64,000 nucleotides of DNA, taken from positions 1 through 64,000 of the forward strand of contig NW_026943407.1 in NCBI RefSeq assembly GCF_024139115.2, in the 5' to 3' direction. Position 1 is the stretch's first letter. Each line of letters starts with the position of its first letter. Made by a program: the position numbers and the translations under genes. Shown piece after piece: positions 44,330 through 55,236 of this stretch. Below the pieces are notes generated by a model. The model ran no database searches, was not told the DNA's origin, and saw only the letters and a program-made list of their open reading frames with translations. Source of the DNA: Armigeres subalbatus (Eukaryota; Arthropoda; Insecta; Diptera; Culicidae).

Positions 44330-44684
44330 CAGTCGCCTATCCACATCTCAATATTGAAGGAACCATCGAGATAAGAAGAGATCGAGCAATGGAAGGAAAA
44401 TTCAAATGGGTATTAGATCGAAAAAAAAGCGCGTTGCTACGAAAAACGACAACAAAACAAATGTCACTTCCTGTTTTTGAAGGGTTTGTTAGGGAGAGAT
44501 AATCCTGAACAAAGTACGACCAGAACACATCTAGATAGAAAGATATCGAGTCGAGATAGGGAGGTTGTCGAGATGTAGAAAACAAAACTGTATGTGTAGA
44601 TTGAAGGAGCCAAGCAAACCTTCGACATTGAGAAAGATATCGAGATATGGAACATCGAGATGTAGCGATATAGGGAGTCGACTG
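44330..44684. mobile_element. 355-bp MITE with CAGTCG termini, sharing a TA with its left neighbour
   Basis: The left end CAGTCGCCTATCCACATCTC and the complement of the right end CAGTCGACTCCCTATATCGC are inverted, with TA at 44328-44329 and 44685-44686. The body is full of ATCGAGAT words in both orientations. The MITE at 44109-44327 abuts it so that one TA serves both. Confidence 0.75.
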
Positions 44685-44686
44685 TA

Positions 44687-45360
44687 TTTATTAGGACTAG
44701 GAGTCTTCTTCTTTTTCGCCTTCTTCTCCTTTTTCTTTTTCTTTTTCTGCTTGTATGGCTCAACATTAAAACTGGAACTTGACCAGTATTTCAATTTAGT
44801 ATTCTTTTAGCATTTCTTCAGTTATTAATTTTCAAGTAGAGATGTGCGCCGCCGTGCCATTTAAATAAACCATTTAAAATTTGTCACGCCGCTGATCTAA
44901 ATTTTCCACCCCGATTCAAATATGAAGAAATTCGTATAATTTTCCATGTATATTCCGTACATTAAGGTGGCTAAAAACAATTATCTTTTTTTAAAGGGCG
45001 CCTTCTTAATCCGTTCTATTTGATGCCCTGATGCGGTGGGCAAAATTTCAACCAAATCGGTCAACGTTTCGGTTTATATGGGGAAATGTATGGAAAAACG
45101 TAATGTATGGACTATGGAGCTAGATGGCACCACATTTAATAGACATGGAGGCTGATACAAAATTTTGTTGAAAACGTGTGCACAGCTCCTCAGCACCGAC
45201 AACGCAGACTGCCCGACAAGTACAATCTCAATCTCGCCAAGCGATGGCGTTGCCTTGCACTACGTAACTGGTCATTTGACCAAAATTGTCGTTTGGAAGA
45301 AAAAAGCTATTTGGCCCAACGGGTGGACAGTTTTGACCATATTTCCATTCACTAAATGAC
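44687..45360. other. Unassigned; polypyrimidine tract and 16-bp-family units
   Basis: A CTTCTTCTTTTTC-type tract lies at 44705-44749. GGTCATTTGACCAAAATTG and GTCGTTTGGAAGAAAA units occur at 45270-45300. GATGTGCGCCGCCGTGCC near 44841 is CG-rich. No gene was recognised. Confidence 0.4.
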
Positions 45361-45374
45361 CCTGTCAATCAGTG

Positions 45375-45560
45375 TTGAGAAATGAGTGAGCAGCGCTTGA
45401 TACATACTCACTCACTCACGAGTTTGAGTATTCGTTTTCAAACTCACTGCGAGTATACTCACGCGCGAGTTTGGATTACAATGCTCATACTCGCGAGTGA
45501 GTATTGCCGAATAATTTACTCACTCGTGAGTTATTTTTACTCGCATGAGATCATGTTTTT
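45375..45560. repeat. GAGTGAG/CTCACTC subterminal repeat cluster, one-ended relative of the 48.5-kb element
   Basis: Begins CAGTGTTGAGAAATGAGTGA and is dense in ACTCACTC, GCGAGTATACTCACGCG and GCGAGTGAGTATTG. The 805-bp ends at 48520 and 51624 start CAGTGTTGTGAAAC and have the same texture. Only one end is seen here. Confidence 0.6.
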
Positions 45561-46475
45561 AATAAAGGTGAGATAAATAAATTTTATAATCGCTAACTAT
45601 AAGTGTCAAAGATTTACAATTTTACTGATATATTAGTAGTTGTCATTTTGATAAGTCAAAAACTTACATCAACAAAATCATAGGCATAAATAATAATGCT
45701 TTGTGTGGGGCTATATTTGGGCTACGTATATGTTTGGTTGAAGATCTTCACGTTTCGGGAATCTAGATCAAAATTTAATTATCAGACAGATAAATCCGAT
45801 ACAGGCTCGAATAATATTAATATAAGGAAAGCAGTATTATTTTCACAATGAAAACCGGAATGGACTACTATCCAAGTTGGATTTTCTCGCAATCCGTACG
45901 TTAAACCTTATTTCGCTAATGGCGCACTAGTTATTCTGTGTATAGTAGAAAATCGAAAATTTGTTTTCAATAAAATGAAATATCTGCAGTTATCAGACGT
46001 CGCAACTCATTTCTGATTAGTGCGCATGATAGTACATCCATGCGTGCATGATGCGCACTACTAATGAAATATTTTAAATTGTCGCGAGTGCTCAATCGTG
46101 CGCTCCGGTTTGTTGGCGGCCCGACAATATATTAGGGCCTGATTAGACTAGCGCACTACTAGCAAAGTTAGGGTTAATTGCAAGAAAACTCCAACTTCGA
46201 GGTTTTCAACTTGACTAGCGATATATTTATTTGACCGAATTTTAACAGTATCGAATTTGAGTTGCTTGAATATAAGTGTATATTATCATTAAAATGTGCA
46301 TATACGCACAGACAGATATTTGCTTAATATGGCCAGCTTGGTCATAAATTAGATTCTACGAACAATCTATGAAAGTTTTAATTTAACAGTAGTATTTTAA
46401 AATAAGAATTAAAAATAGTACTATTGTCAAATGCAGCTAATTTGAACGAATAGGGCAATGCTAAGCATAACCTAG
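45561..46475. other. Unassigned AT-rich DNA
   Basis: Contains TTAGTGCGCATGATAG and TGATGCGCACTACTAATG near 46017-46065, a loose inverted pair. No gene. Confidence 0.35.
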
Positions 46476-46481
46476 CTTGGC

Positions 46482-47110
46482 TTGGTGGCCGTGGTTGTGT
46501 GGTTAGCGACATCAATCGTCTAGTCCAGAGCTTCCCAAACCTTTGGGTATGCGACCCACATATCAAAATTCTATGTCTCGCGACCCACCTATGAAAAAAT
46601 GCATTTTTGCAATCAAGTAGTATTAAGCATTAATTGAATCAGCATGTCATCTGTTTCGGCTTCTTCCACATAAAAAATATTCACGTTACCTTACATGTAC
46701 AAATGCAAAAAATGACGATCATGGTATTGTTTGCCAAAATGTTAGCGTTTTTATTTTACTTCATTAAGGGGACAGCTTTTAGGCATAAATGTTTAAATAA
46801 AATAGCGTAATGATGGATATTTAAAATAAAATGCGGTTGAACTTGAAATAATGTTTTTGATGAAAATGATCAAAAGGTTCGGCATTCGAGCTGCAATTAA
46901 TATTTGTTCTGCGCGACCCAGCAACAATTCGCTCGCGACCCCCCTGGGGGTCGGGACCCACAGTTTGGAAAACCATGGTCTAGTCGCATGTGCTATAGAG
47001 TGTGGGTTCCATTCCCGCCCGGTATAGAGGAAACTTTTCGTGATCGAAAAATCCTCCACTGGGTGTTATGTGTCCATTTTCTCATGCTAGGTGTTAAGTG
47101 TTCAGTTTGT
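46482..47110 (+). mobile_element. tRNA-related SINE (not Feilai), interrupted by a hAT MITE
   Basis: Before the insertion: GTGGCCGTGGTTGTGTGGTT followed by AGCGACATCAATC, resembling a pol III A-box region. After it: GTGTGGGTTCCATTCCCGCC, a B-box with one change, and a tRNA-like 3' half. A unique tail of about 100 bases follows (CGTGATCGAAAAATCC, GGTGTTATGTGTCC). A and B boxes would lie about 40 bases apart once the hAT MITE is removed. Confidence 0.65.
46526..46977. mobile_element. 452-bp hAT MITE with 8-bp target duplication GTCTAGTC
   Basis: GTCTAGTC is present at 46518-46525 and 46978-46985. Left end CAGAGCTTCCCAAACCTTTG; complement of right end CATGGTTTTCCAAACTGTGG. The subterminal GCGACCCAC and GCGACCCCCCTGGGGGTCGG words are typical of the widespread hAT MITE type beginning CAGxGxTTCCCAAAC. 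The interior is AT-rich without transposase. Confidence 0.9.
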
Positions 47111-48518
47111 ACGACCCCTGGTCTAAGACGGTGCTCCTGTCTTCATCTATTATTTCGGTATACTTCGTAGACCTGATATTATAGATTTTTTTCTTGTAAT
47201 TACTATTCAGATTATTTTTAGGAAATAAAGTGGTGTAGTCCTTGATTACAATCTGAGACAATAATGACAAAAGCATAAGGATTACTTATCTAGCGAGAGA
47301 AATAAAGTAGTACTAGTAGTAGAAAGTAGTAGAAAGATGTAGTACTTGTAGGTCCCCCGACCAAGCGACGCTCTAATAAGTTACAGAGGAGTTAGTTATA
47401 AGAGATGGTATTTTTTGGGTCAGGATGCGCCTGTATTTGGCTATGTGACCATCGCCGATATTCTTGTAATTTTCCAATGCCCTTTCAAAAGAGAATCGAT
47501 GCTTACATTTTTGTTTACGCCAGTAAAACCAAATAAGGCTTTTTCAAAATGTATCGGTTATCCGTATGCAAGAATACGTATGCATATGTAGATCTTACGC
47601 CGTAAAGGTGTCAATATCTCGTCTAACTGTTTGCTTTTGATGCATTCAAGAAGACGTGAAGGGGAATAAAAGAGTTAAAATTTGAGTCACTCTAGCTAGG
47701 GTATACATCATCTAAATTCGTCGAGGTACGATTGGTATACAACATTGAATCTCCTGACCTTCTATCACAAATTTGTTTTTGAAGCTATAGTCCAAGGCCT
47801 CAATGTAAACTTTGTGTACGAGAAAAGTAAAGAAACATTTAGTTGTGCATCACCAGGTAGCAGTGAGAAAAACAAATGTCATTATTAAATGATACTTTGA
47901 ATCGCCTGAATGTTTCTATATAATCGTTTCACTGTCACTAATCTGATCGACTAGAACATCAGCTGTTTCTGAGAGATCCAGTCAAATAATGGTTTTATCG
48001 GTTCCAAATCCAAAGCAACTGAAAGATTTTGCTATTATTGTTGGAAGATAGCGCGTCGGACAATCTTCCGTTTTAGCTCCAAAACCAACAGAGCATTTAG
48101 CCGATTTAGCAAGAATGTCGGTAAATAATTTCGCGAAAATGACGGGTACAAGGAAACAAGGTGTACAGCGGGCAAAATTGTTTGATCTGGAGAAAAAAGA
48201 TGCAAACTTTGTGTAAATTGCGTGATTGCGACCGAGCAGTATGGAGACAACTACTTTTATGAACTGCACATGCTAATATACTGCCGTCCCAAGCATAGCT
48301 GCTCATATCTTTTTTAAGCCAAGTCCTTTCCACTGCCCAATAATGAATTTAAATACTAAAATGTCTAACTCTGGCACCTGATGGAGAAGTAACATGAGAC
48401 AACAATACTTAGCACGGAAACAGCCTTTGTTTGATCCCGACCGGAAGCCGTCCGCTTTTTATGCCGAATCAGTCCGGTCATACAAGTAAGTAACTTACCT
48501 GCGATCAACCAGTTCCAG
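47111..48518. other. 1.4 kb without a recognised gene; TAG-rich microsatellite near 47305
   Basis: AGTAGTACTAGTAGTAGAAAG words lie at 47307-47340. No family-level coding signal on either strand; minus frames up to 95 codons at 47982-48333 have no recognised motifs. Confidence 0.4.
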
Positions 48519-49324
48519 GCAGTGTTGTGAAACTCTTACTCGTGAGTAAAAACATACTCACTCTTTACTCATTTCGTGAGTAATGCTCAGGCCGTGAGCT
48601 ACTCACTAAATACTCATACTCACGCAGTGAGTGGGACACCAAACTCACTGTGAGTATTACTCACGCAGTGAGTAACTCACAGGTGAGTTTGGATACCAAT
48701 ACTCTTATGCGAGTGAGTAAAATTGCTCGTCGTGAGTATTGTGAGTATAGTTAGTTTCGTTAATTTAGAATAATTTAAAACAATTTTATCCAAATTCTTA
48801 TTCGTTTAGCTTCGAAGAAGAAGTTGGCTTTAATCCTATGTTTATGTCACATTTTTCTTGCGGTAGAAATTTCAAAAAGAAGATGGTACAGAACTCTATT
48901 TTGTCATTTCTAACTTTTCGCCATCGGCTGGAATCTGGAATTAATGTATAATCGTAGGTGAAAAATCGTCGTGACAATGTTGTGTTTATCTTTGGCTTTC
49001 AAGCTCTAATTAAATATAATATTTACAGGAAAATCATTTAACAGCTCAGTAACACATGTATTAAATTTATGATTCTCTTCTGCTTGGGATCGAACGAGCA
49101 TGGGTTTTATTCTGTATTGCAGGAGAGAGGTAAACCAGAGTGCTTGATCGTGCATTTGTATTGCGCGTGGTTTCAGTTGAGAAAATCGTGATCTTTTATA
49201 ATTCGCGGAAGCGATCGGGCAAAATGTGGTGTTATTTACGATAATTCTAAATAGTTCATCAAAATAATTAGTTAATTAGTGCTTTCTAATTAGCAGGTTG
49301 AAGTTGCTCAAAGTTTCTCGCATT

Positions 49325-50819
49325 GAGATCTCCAAATGAATAAAAGTGTGCGTGAATCCGCTGTATTTATCTTGCTGTGTTTGTGATGTTTTTGCTGCAA
49401 CTGGATTACCATCCACTTTTCTGTTAAATATCTTACACAGTGACATTAGTGTTGGTGATTCTGGTTTTGGAGAACTGCTCGTTCTTTTTGTCAACAAACA
49501 GGAGTGAGCGGGATGAGAACAAATTCTAGCGACTTTTTTAAATCCCTATTTTTGTGATTCTTCATATTCTATTTTTGAGCGACTTCAAGCTGTTTATTAG
49601 ACAGAACTAGTGTGTAGAAGAAAACAGGCGTGGCCGTATCACTTATCAGAGTGACTCCAGGTTCAACGATGTCTACAATGAAATATTCCTTTCTGTGGTT
49701 ATTGATGAGACTCAGAGAAAGGACGTAAACAATATGAAAGCCAGCGTCGAAACTATATGAACATTGAGAATATTAAACATTCTATAGCGCAATTAACAGA
49801 ACGATATGAAAGCTTTAGATTGCTGTACCCAAATTAATTCATAAAAAAAAATTACTTAGGTCCTTTTGAAAAGAAGTGAGATTTGTTCAATCGCACTTTG
49901 ATCAAGATTTCTTTTATGCCAGAACGTACGGCTGATCGATGATGATGTTAGTTTCTGGAAGATCTGGGGTGCCTACCGTTCTGATAAGTAAAACTTTTCT
50001 AAAAGCTACTATATCTAATAATTGAAAAGCTAATTTTAATTAAGTCATCCTGGATATTCTGACTAAGCATATATACTTATACTCACCGAAAATTGATTCT
50101 ATATTCCAGAGCTCCAAAGTACTATTAAAAAATTAAAAAAATTAAGGGTTCACAAGAATACACACCTTAAACTACAACCATCTTAGAGTGAAATCCGGAG
50201 TGATTCAGTTTCATTCCAAATTTTCGACCACTATTCTAGTTTGAATCTGGAGCAAAACAGAACAAACTCGCTGGTTTCCCCAGCAGTGTTCTATTCATGT
50301 TTTTCAAATTTTCAATTAAATGAAATCATCATGTTGGCACCAAGAAAGGTGCCGTAATTGCAAAGTGGATTGATCCGTAGATAAAATGACGGATTCATAA
50401 ACCAAAACAATTGGAAAATATTTGAATTTCGTGATTTAATCGTGGTTCAAATCTGCAGAAAATAGAACGGAGCGTTATACCAGATTTATTTTTTTGACAT
50501 TTGGCTGGTATAAAAAAATGAATCTAGAACAGCTGCTGGGAAAATGAATGTTTCAGATTCATATTCAAACTGACAGCCCCGAACGATTTGATTCACTGCT
50601 ACTTTTACTCTTAATCACTTTGATATGCCAACTTCTGTTTTGTTAACAAACAAATCAATACCAAATTTTCAAAACGACTTATCTGCTTTTGTAAACAAAG
50701 ATTCAAACGTCGATTTGTCGAATCTGAGAACACTCCCACGCAAACCAACACCATCAACACATAGATGAAGACTTCGGCTACCGTTTGACGGTGCTAGTTT
50801 GCGTGGGAGTGCTTGCGAG
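49325..50819. other. Centre of the long-inverted-repeat element
   Basis: A minus frame of 73 codons at 49276-49497 straddles the arm edge and contains SLCKIFNRKV and FTHTFIHLEI. This faintly resembles a BED-type zinc finger with a lost cysteine, but it is not convincing. ACTCCCACGCAAAC at 50725-50738 and its complement at 50799-50812 form a hairpin. No other gene. Confidence 0.4.
50275..50545. mobile_element. MITE nested in the centre, CCCCAGCAG ends
   Basis: The left CCCCAGCAGTGTTCTATTCA and the right complement TTTCCCAGCAGCTGTTCTAG followed by ATTCATTTTTTTAT form an inverted pair. A target duplication is not clear. Confidence 0.5.
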
Positions 50820-51667
50820 AATGCGAGAAACTTTGAGCAACTTCAACCTGCTAATTAGAAAGCACTAATTAACTAATTATTTTGATGAACTATTTAGAAT
50901 TATCGTAAATAACACCACATTTTGCCCGATCGCTTCCGCGAATTATAAAAGATCACGATTTTCTCAACTGAAACCACGCGCAATACAAATGCACGATCAA
51001 GCACTCTGGTTTACCTCTCTCCTGCAATACAGAATAAAACCCATGCTCGTTCGATCCCAAGCAGAAGAGAATCATAAATTTAATACATGTGTTACTGAGC
51101 TGTTAAATGATTTTCCTGTAAATATTATATTTAATTAGAGCTTGAAAGCCAAAGATAAACACAACATTGTCACGACGATTTTTCACCTACGATTATACAT
51201 TAATTCCAGATTCCAGCCGATGGCGAAAAGTTAGAAATGACAAAATAGAGTTCTGTACCATCTTCTTTTTGAAATTTCTACCGCAAGAAAAATGTGACAT
51301 AAACATAGGATTAAAGCCAACTTCTTCTTCGAAGCTAAACGAATAAGAATTTGGATAAAATTGTTTTAAATTATTCTAAATTAACGAAACTAACTATACT
51401 CACAATACTCACGACGAGCAATTTTACTCACTCGCATAAGAGTATTGGTATCCAAACTCACCTGTGAGTTACTCCCTGCGTGAGTAATACTCACAGTGAG
51501 TTTGGTGTCCCACTCACTGCGTGAGTATGAGTATTTAGTGAGTAGCTCACGGCCTGAGCATTACTCACGAAATGAGTAAAGAGTGAGTATGTTTTTACTC
51601 ACGAGTAAGAGTTTCACAACACTGCTGTCAATCGACTATTACGATAAAACGGTATTATCGTCCCGTT

Positions 51668-51865
51668 AGGGTGAACGGCTTTTTCGGGCAAACTACCAGT
51701 TCGGTCGTGTGTTGCTTTGGCCAAATGAAATTTTCGGTCAGACCGTTTTCGATGTTTTGCCCAAACGTTCATTTCGGGGAAATGCAATTCAGCTGGATAA
51801 CCTTAACGGTTCAACGTGTTATTCAGCCAAATGGCTTTCCATCGGAATATTTTCGTCCAAACGAC
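51668..51865. repeat. Drifted array of TTTTCGGCCAAATG-type 16-bp units
   Basis: GGCTTTTTCGGGCAAACTA, GCTTTGGCCAAATGAAAT, CGATGTTTTGCCCAAACG and TATTCAGCCAAATGGCTT recur at roughly 16-35 base steps. Related to 13925-14240. Confidence 0.55.
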
Positions 51866-51869
51866 CCTT

Positions 51870-52440
51870 CACCTTTTTCTAAATATTTTCCCATAGAATT
51901 TTCGAAGTGTTTCTTATGGACTAACAAAGAGTTTCCTTCGAAATTCTGAAAAAAACACTGAAATACAGTTTCCCGTAAAAATAAAAAAATCCCTTGTAAT
52001 ATACAATGAATTTGGAACAGATTCAAAATAGAAAATCCAAATAATTTGAAAAATTCCCGTGGAAATTCCGGAGAATGTCCGATGATAGAGTTTCCTGATA
52101 AAACTCCTTGGAGCCTCCCGCGGATATTCTAAAGAATTTTCTGTCTAAATTTCGAAGAATCCTTAACAGAAACTTAACAGGAAAGTTCCGTGGATATTCA
52201 ATACATTTTCCTGTAGAAATTTGGTACAATTTTCCGCGTAAATTCTTAGGAATTTATTATGTAAGCATCCCCTGGAAATTCCAAAGAATTCTCGGAACTT
52301 TAAAAGTAGTTCGCGTGGAAAATCCGAAATAAAATTCCAACTATTTTGGAAAAACTTTGAGAATGTTGTGAGGAAGATCATCAGATTTATTTCTGGCGAA
52401 ATTCCGTTAATCAATTAGAAATATCCCGAAAAAAAGCAGA
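51870..52440. repeat. Degenerate AATTCC minisatellite-like array 4
   Basis: GAATTTTC, GGAAATTCC, AATTTTCC and GAATCC words at 12-17 base spacing. Follows directly on the 16-bp-unit array. Confidence 0.7.
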
Positions 52441-52880
52441 AAAAAAAATCTTCAAGAATTGAACGTAGTAAAAAAATGGCCACGTCAACTCACGTCACCG
52501 CCGCCAACCAAACTTCTGACAAACGCCACCGCCGCCAATTTTCAGACACACACCTCGCGCACACCTCTAATTGCAAGCTTTTCAATGGCCGCCATTGCAT
52601 GAGTATGTATTTTGTGTGGTAAGTACAATACCCAGGGAGTTAAAAATGTTTTCCACCCGAAAACATTCTAGACCGGACCGGTAAACGAATTCGCCATCTC
52701 CGGATAGGCAATCCTACGCTTTTGCTAGCAAGGCTAACGAGATACCCGAAAGATCAGGGGTAATTTTTGATAAAAAAAAAATCTAAAACGAAAGTTATTT
52801 GACATAGCCGAAATTAGTGGAAGGCGAGAAACAATTCCATAATTGTAAATCAATAGTAACATAAGTAGCACTTACGGCAC
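52441..52880. other. Unassigned, includes repeated ACCGCCGCCAA words
   Basis: CACCGCCGCCAACCAAAC near 52497 and CCACCGCCGCCAATTTTC near 52525. No gene. Confidence 0.4.
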
Positions 52881-53052
52881 TAGCCATCGAGCAAGTAAGT
52901 ACAGTGCGTGTGTTAGTCGTCGAGAAGTAGTTAAGATATCGAATCAATCTTCGGGAAAATACGTAAGACACGCGTTGATTTTCCGTCTTTGTATTATCAT
53001 GAATATGGCTTCTTTTAAAAGAAATAATTAGTCGATTAACACGAGGATTCAT
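52881..53052. repeat. 170-bp direct repeat, copy 1
   Basis: AGCCATCGAGCAAGTAAGTA through AATTAGTCGATTAA matches 53699-53868 with few differences. On the minus strand both copies keep the same open frame over the whole unit (LNYFSTTNTRTVLTCSMA). Spacing between copies is about 820 bases, so these could be short LTRs, but no TG...CA boundary is evident. Confidence 0.75.
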
Positions 53053-53698
53053 TCGTTCAGAAAATCGTTGAAACTAAATTTTCAAATGACTATATCTCAG
53101 TGGTTTTTCAACCGATTTTCTCAGTTTTTTCACCAACCTCTTAGCCATCTCTTCTAGTTTCTGGACATTGCAAAATATTGTATCTAGGGGTGTTCAATTT
53201 TTCACTAGAGCTTTGGGAGTAAAGCAACGGATTTAGAAAAATGCGATTTTGTAGATATACTTATATTTCATTACCAAAAATGATATCTATTCATATAGTG
53301 ATGATGGAAATGATAAAATAACAAATGAAAGACATCACCTGGAACATAAGAACACATTTTGAGCATCCCTACTATACATACGAAGATAATTCGGTACCTT
53401 TAGGAACCACTTTATACTACACGATGTATAAAGCTTCAGAAAATGCTTTCAAGCATGTTGTCTACTGTGAACTTGTTAAAATAAATGTAAACTATATACG
53501 AAACATGTGTGATAATAAATTATGATGTTCTATGATCTCCGAACTGTACTGGAATTTGAATCAAATGGTCTACCGAATCAACCACATTCAAAGGTGCGTT
53601 ATCGGTGGTGGCCGATAAATGAGAGATTTTGCAGGTTGAGTATTAAAGGCCAGTTCTTCAACTTTAGCGTTATGAGTTTGTAGTTTGCGAGTTTGCAG
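53053..53698. other. Unassigned DNA between the 170-bp direct repeats
   Basis: No recognised motif; a 66-codon frame at 53325-53525 has no match that I recognise. Confidence 0.4.
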
Positions 53699-53868
53699 TA
53701 GCCATCGAGCAAGTAAGTACAGTGCGTGTGTTAGTCGTCGAGAAGTAGTTAAGATATCGAATCAATCTTCGGGAAAATACGTTAGACACGCGTTGCTTTT
53801 CCGTCTTTGTATTATCATGAATATGGCTTCTTTTAAAAGAAATAATTAGTCGCTTAATAAGGCGATTT
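53699..53868. repeat. 170-bp direct repeat, copy 2
   Basis: See copy 1; the differences seen include TAAGACACGCGTTGAT versus TAGACACGCGTTGCT and CGATTAA versus CGCTTAA. Confidence 0.75.
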
Positions 53869-54190
53869 CCAATAGATTTCCATCCCAACTAACTTTCTAA
53901 TAGATTTCCTTCCCAACTAACATACTGTTCCTTTCCAGTGCGCTCAAGGAGATGCAGAGGATTCCTCAGTCTCTTGTAGCAATAGGTGTCGAACTAAGTT
54001 TCTTCCCCTTATCCTAATTGACTGTGAGGACGTGACCGGCATCGTTATTTGTCTTGAATCAAAGAAAATCCGAAGCTTTCTAGTTCCGAGAAAACTATCC
54101 AATTGGTGAGCGGTACATATTTAACTAAATTAATGATTTCGTGTGTGTTACTTCATGTGAAGTTAATGCAGATGCTCGACGAGAGGCAAT
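53869..54190. other. Unassigned spacer
   Basis: No recognised feature. Confidence 0.35.
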
Positions 54191-54191
54191 A

Positions 54192-54475
54192 GATGGCACA
54201 TATGCACGACCTTCCTTCTGCCAAGCTCCCGTATGAACTGATATTCTTCCTCCCCTTCATACGGGAGCTTGGCAGAAGTGAAGGTCAGCGATATGTGCCA
54301 TCACAAATATTGTCCTCCGCTCGCTTTCAAATCGACATCTATAAAAACATTCTTCATGCCTGCCGTATCCTAACGGAACTATCAATTCTATACTTTCGCC
54401 TCTAATGCTATCATGAACATGTACGTCCAAGTTTGGAAGATGATATTAGCATTTCCATATCATGGTACATATTTG
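54192..54475. repeat. Dispersed 250-bp repeat, copy 2, with a new inverted arm
   Basis: 54238-54475 matches 42600-42840. Upstream, 54192-54237 is the inverted complement of 54256-54302 (CCTTCTGCCAAGCTCCCGTA and its complement), forming a hairpin with an 18-base loop. The other copies have GCTTCCACA at this place instead of the inverted arm. Confidence 0.8.
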
Positions 54476-54499
54476 TTGTTTCTCGGCCAATCACGACTA

Positions 54500-54832
54500 G
54501 TAGCTACGATGTGTACAGTCAATCAATAATAATCAGCAATCTGCATAATGAACGTCCACTCCACACTCCGGAAGCACTGATGATGATAAGGACGCACTCT
54601 ACGCGCAGCTGAAACGTGAGTACGACAGCTGCCCACCCCACGACGTCATAATCATCATAAGAGATTTGAACGCTCAGGTTGGCCAAAAGGAGGAGTTTAG
54701 ACCAACTATTTTTCAGTGTTCAGTTTATTGCACACCGGCTGACGAACGAAAACGACCTACAACTAATTGATTCTGCCGCCTTCTAATATGGCCATTCGCA
54801 GCACCTACTTCCAAACCAGCTGTGACGACGAG
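54500..54832 (+). pseudogene. RTE-like LINE endonuclease fragment
   Basis: Frames around 54592-54730 read DALYAQLKREYDSC in shifted pieces, followed by HDVIIIIRDLNAQVGQKEEF, the catalytic GDLNAQVG block of the APE-type endonuclease with Gly changed to Arg. AHRLTNENDLQLIDSAAF follows in another frame, then HSQHLLPNQL. This order fits the endonuclease of the RTE-like LINE whose reverse transcriptase lies at 58.5-59.8 kb. The two are separated by about 3.7 kb of BEL/Pao sequence and need not be the same copy. Several frameshifts make it non-functional. Confidence 0.75.
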
Positions 54833-55236
54833 TGCCCCTAGGTGGGAGTGGTTGCAAAGTACCGTCGGGATTGCCGTAACGCGAGGTAGCCATGTTGGGC
54901 ATCAAATATACTTGTATGGGTAGACGTCAAAGAGCATGAAAAGGGAAATTGTTTATCGTAAACGAGTAGTTAAAGTGTGATTGGAAGTCTTTTTGAATTA
55001 TAATTTCATTTGCGACCTAGACTAATAATTTGAGTTTGAACTACATCTATCTGAATATAAAATCTACTCTACAACTAATAGTACGGATCAAAAATAACCT
55101 TGAATGGTGAACAAAAGAAACTGAAAAATTCTAAAGCTGTATCCACACCGGATTGCTATTGGAGTTTCAGTTAATATCCTTTAGAATTTTTCATACGAGT
55201 GTACTCCAGAGACTGCCTCTACGGGAGTATTGAGCT
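54833..55236. other. Unassigned, perhaps the 5' leader of the following BEL/Pao element
   Basis: AT-rich sequence leading to ATG 55237. No LTR boundary was found. Confidence 0.35.

Larger units (their letters stand above)
48520..51624. mobile_element. 3.1-kb element with 805-bp terminal inverted repeats, hAT-like CAGTGTTG ends
   Basis: Arms 48520-49324 and 50820-51624 are inverted copies of equal length. I found a single mismatch (a T in CACGCAGTGAGTAAC versus G). The outer 230 bases are packed with GAGTGAGT/ACTCACTC words; the inner part is ordinary AT-rich DNA. Ends CAGTGTTGTGAAAC resemble hAT termini, but the flanks (GTTCCAGG and CTGTCAAT) do not match, so no target duplication is seen. 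The 1.5-kb centre has no recognised transposase. Confidence 0.85.

Noticed and set aside
46482..47030. Functional tRNA gene
   Set aside because: Interrupted by a hAT MITE, with mismatches in the B-box and stems; it is a SINE relic.
49276..49497. BED zinc finger of a hAT transposase
   Set aside because: Only one cysteine and loosely placed histidines; too weak to call.
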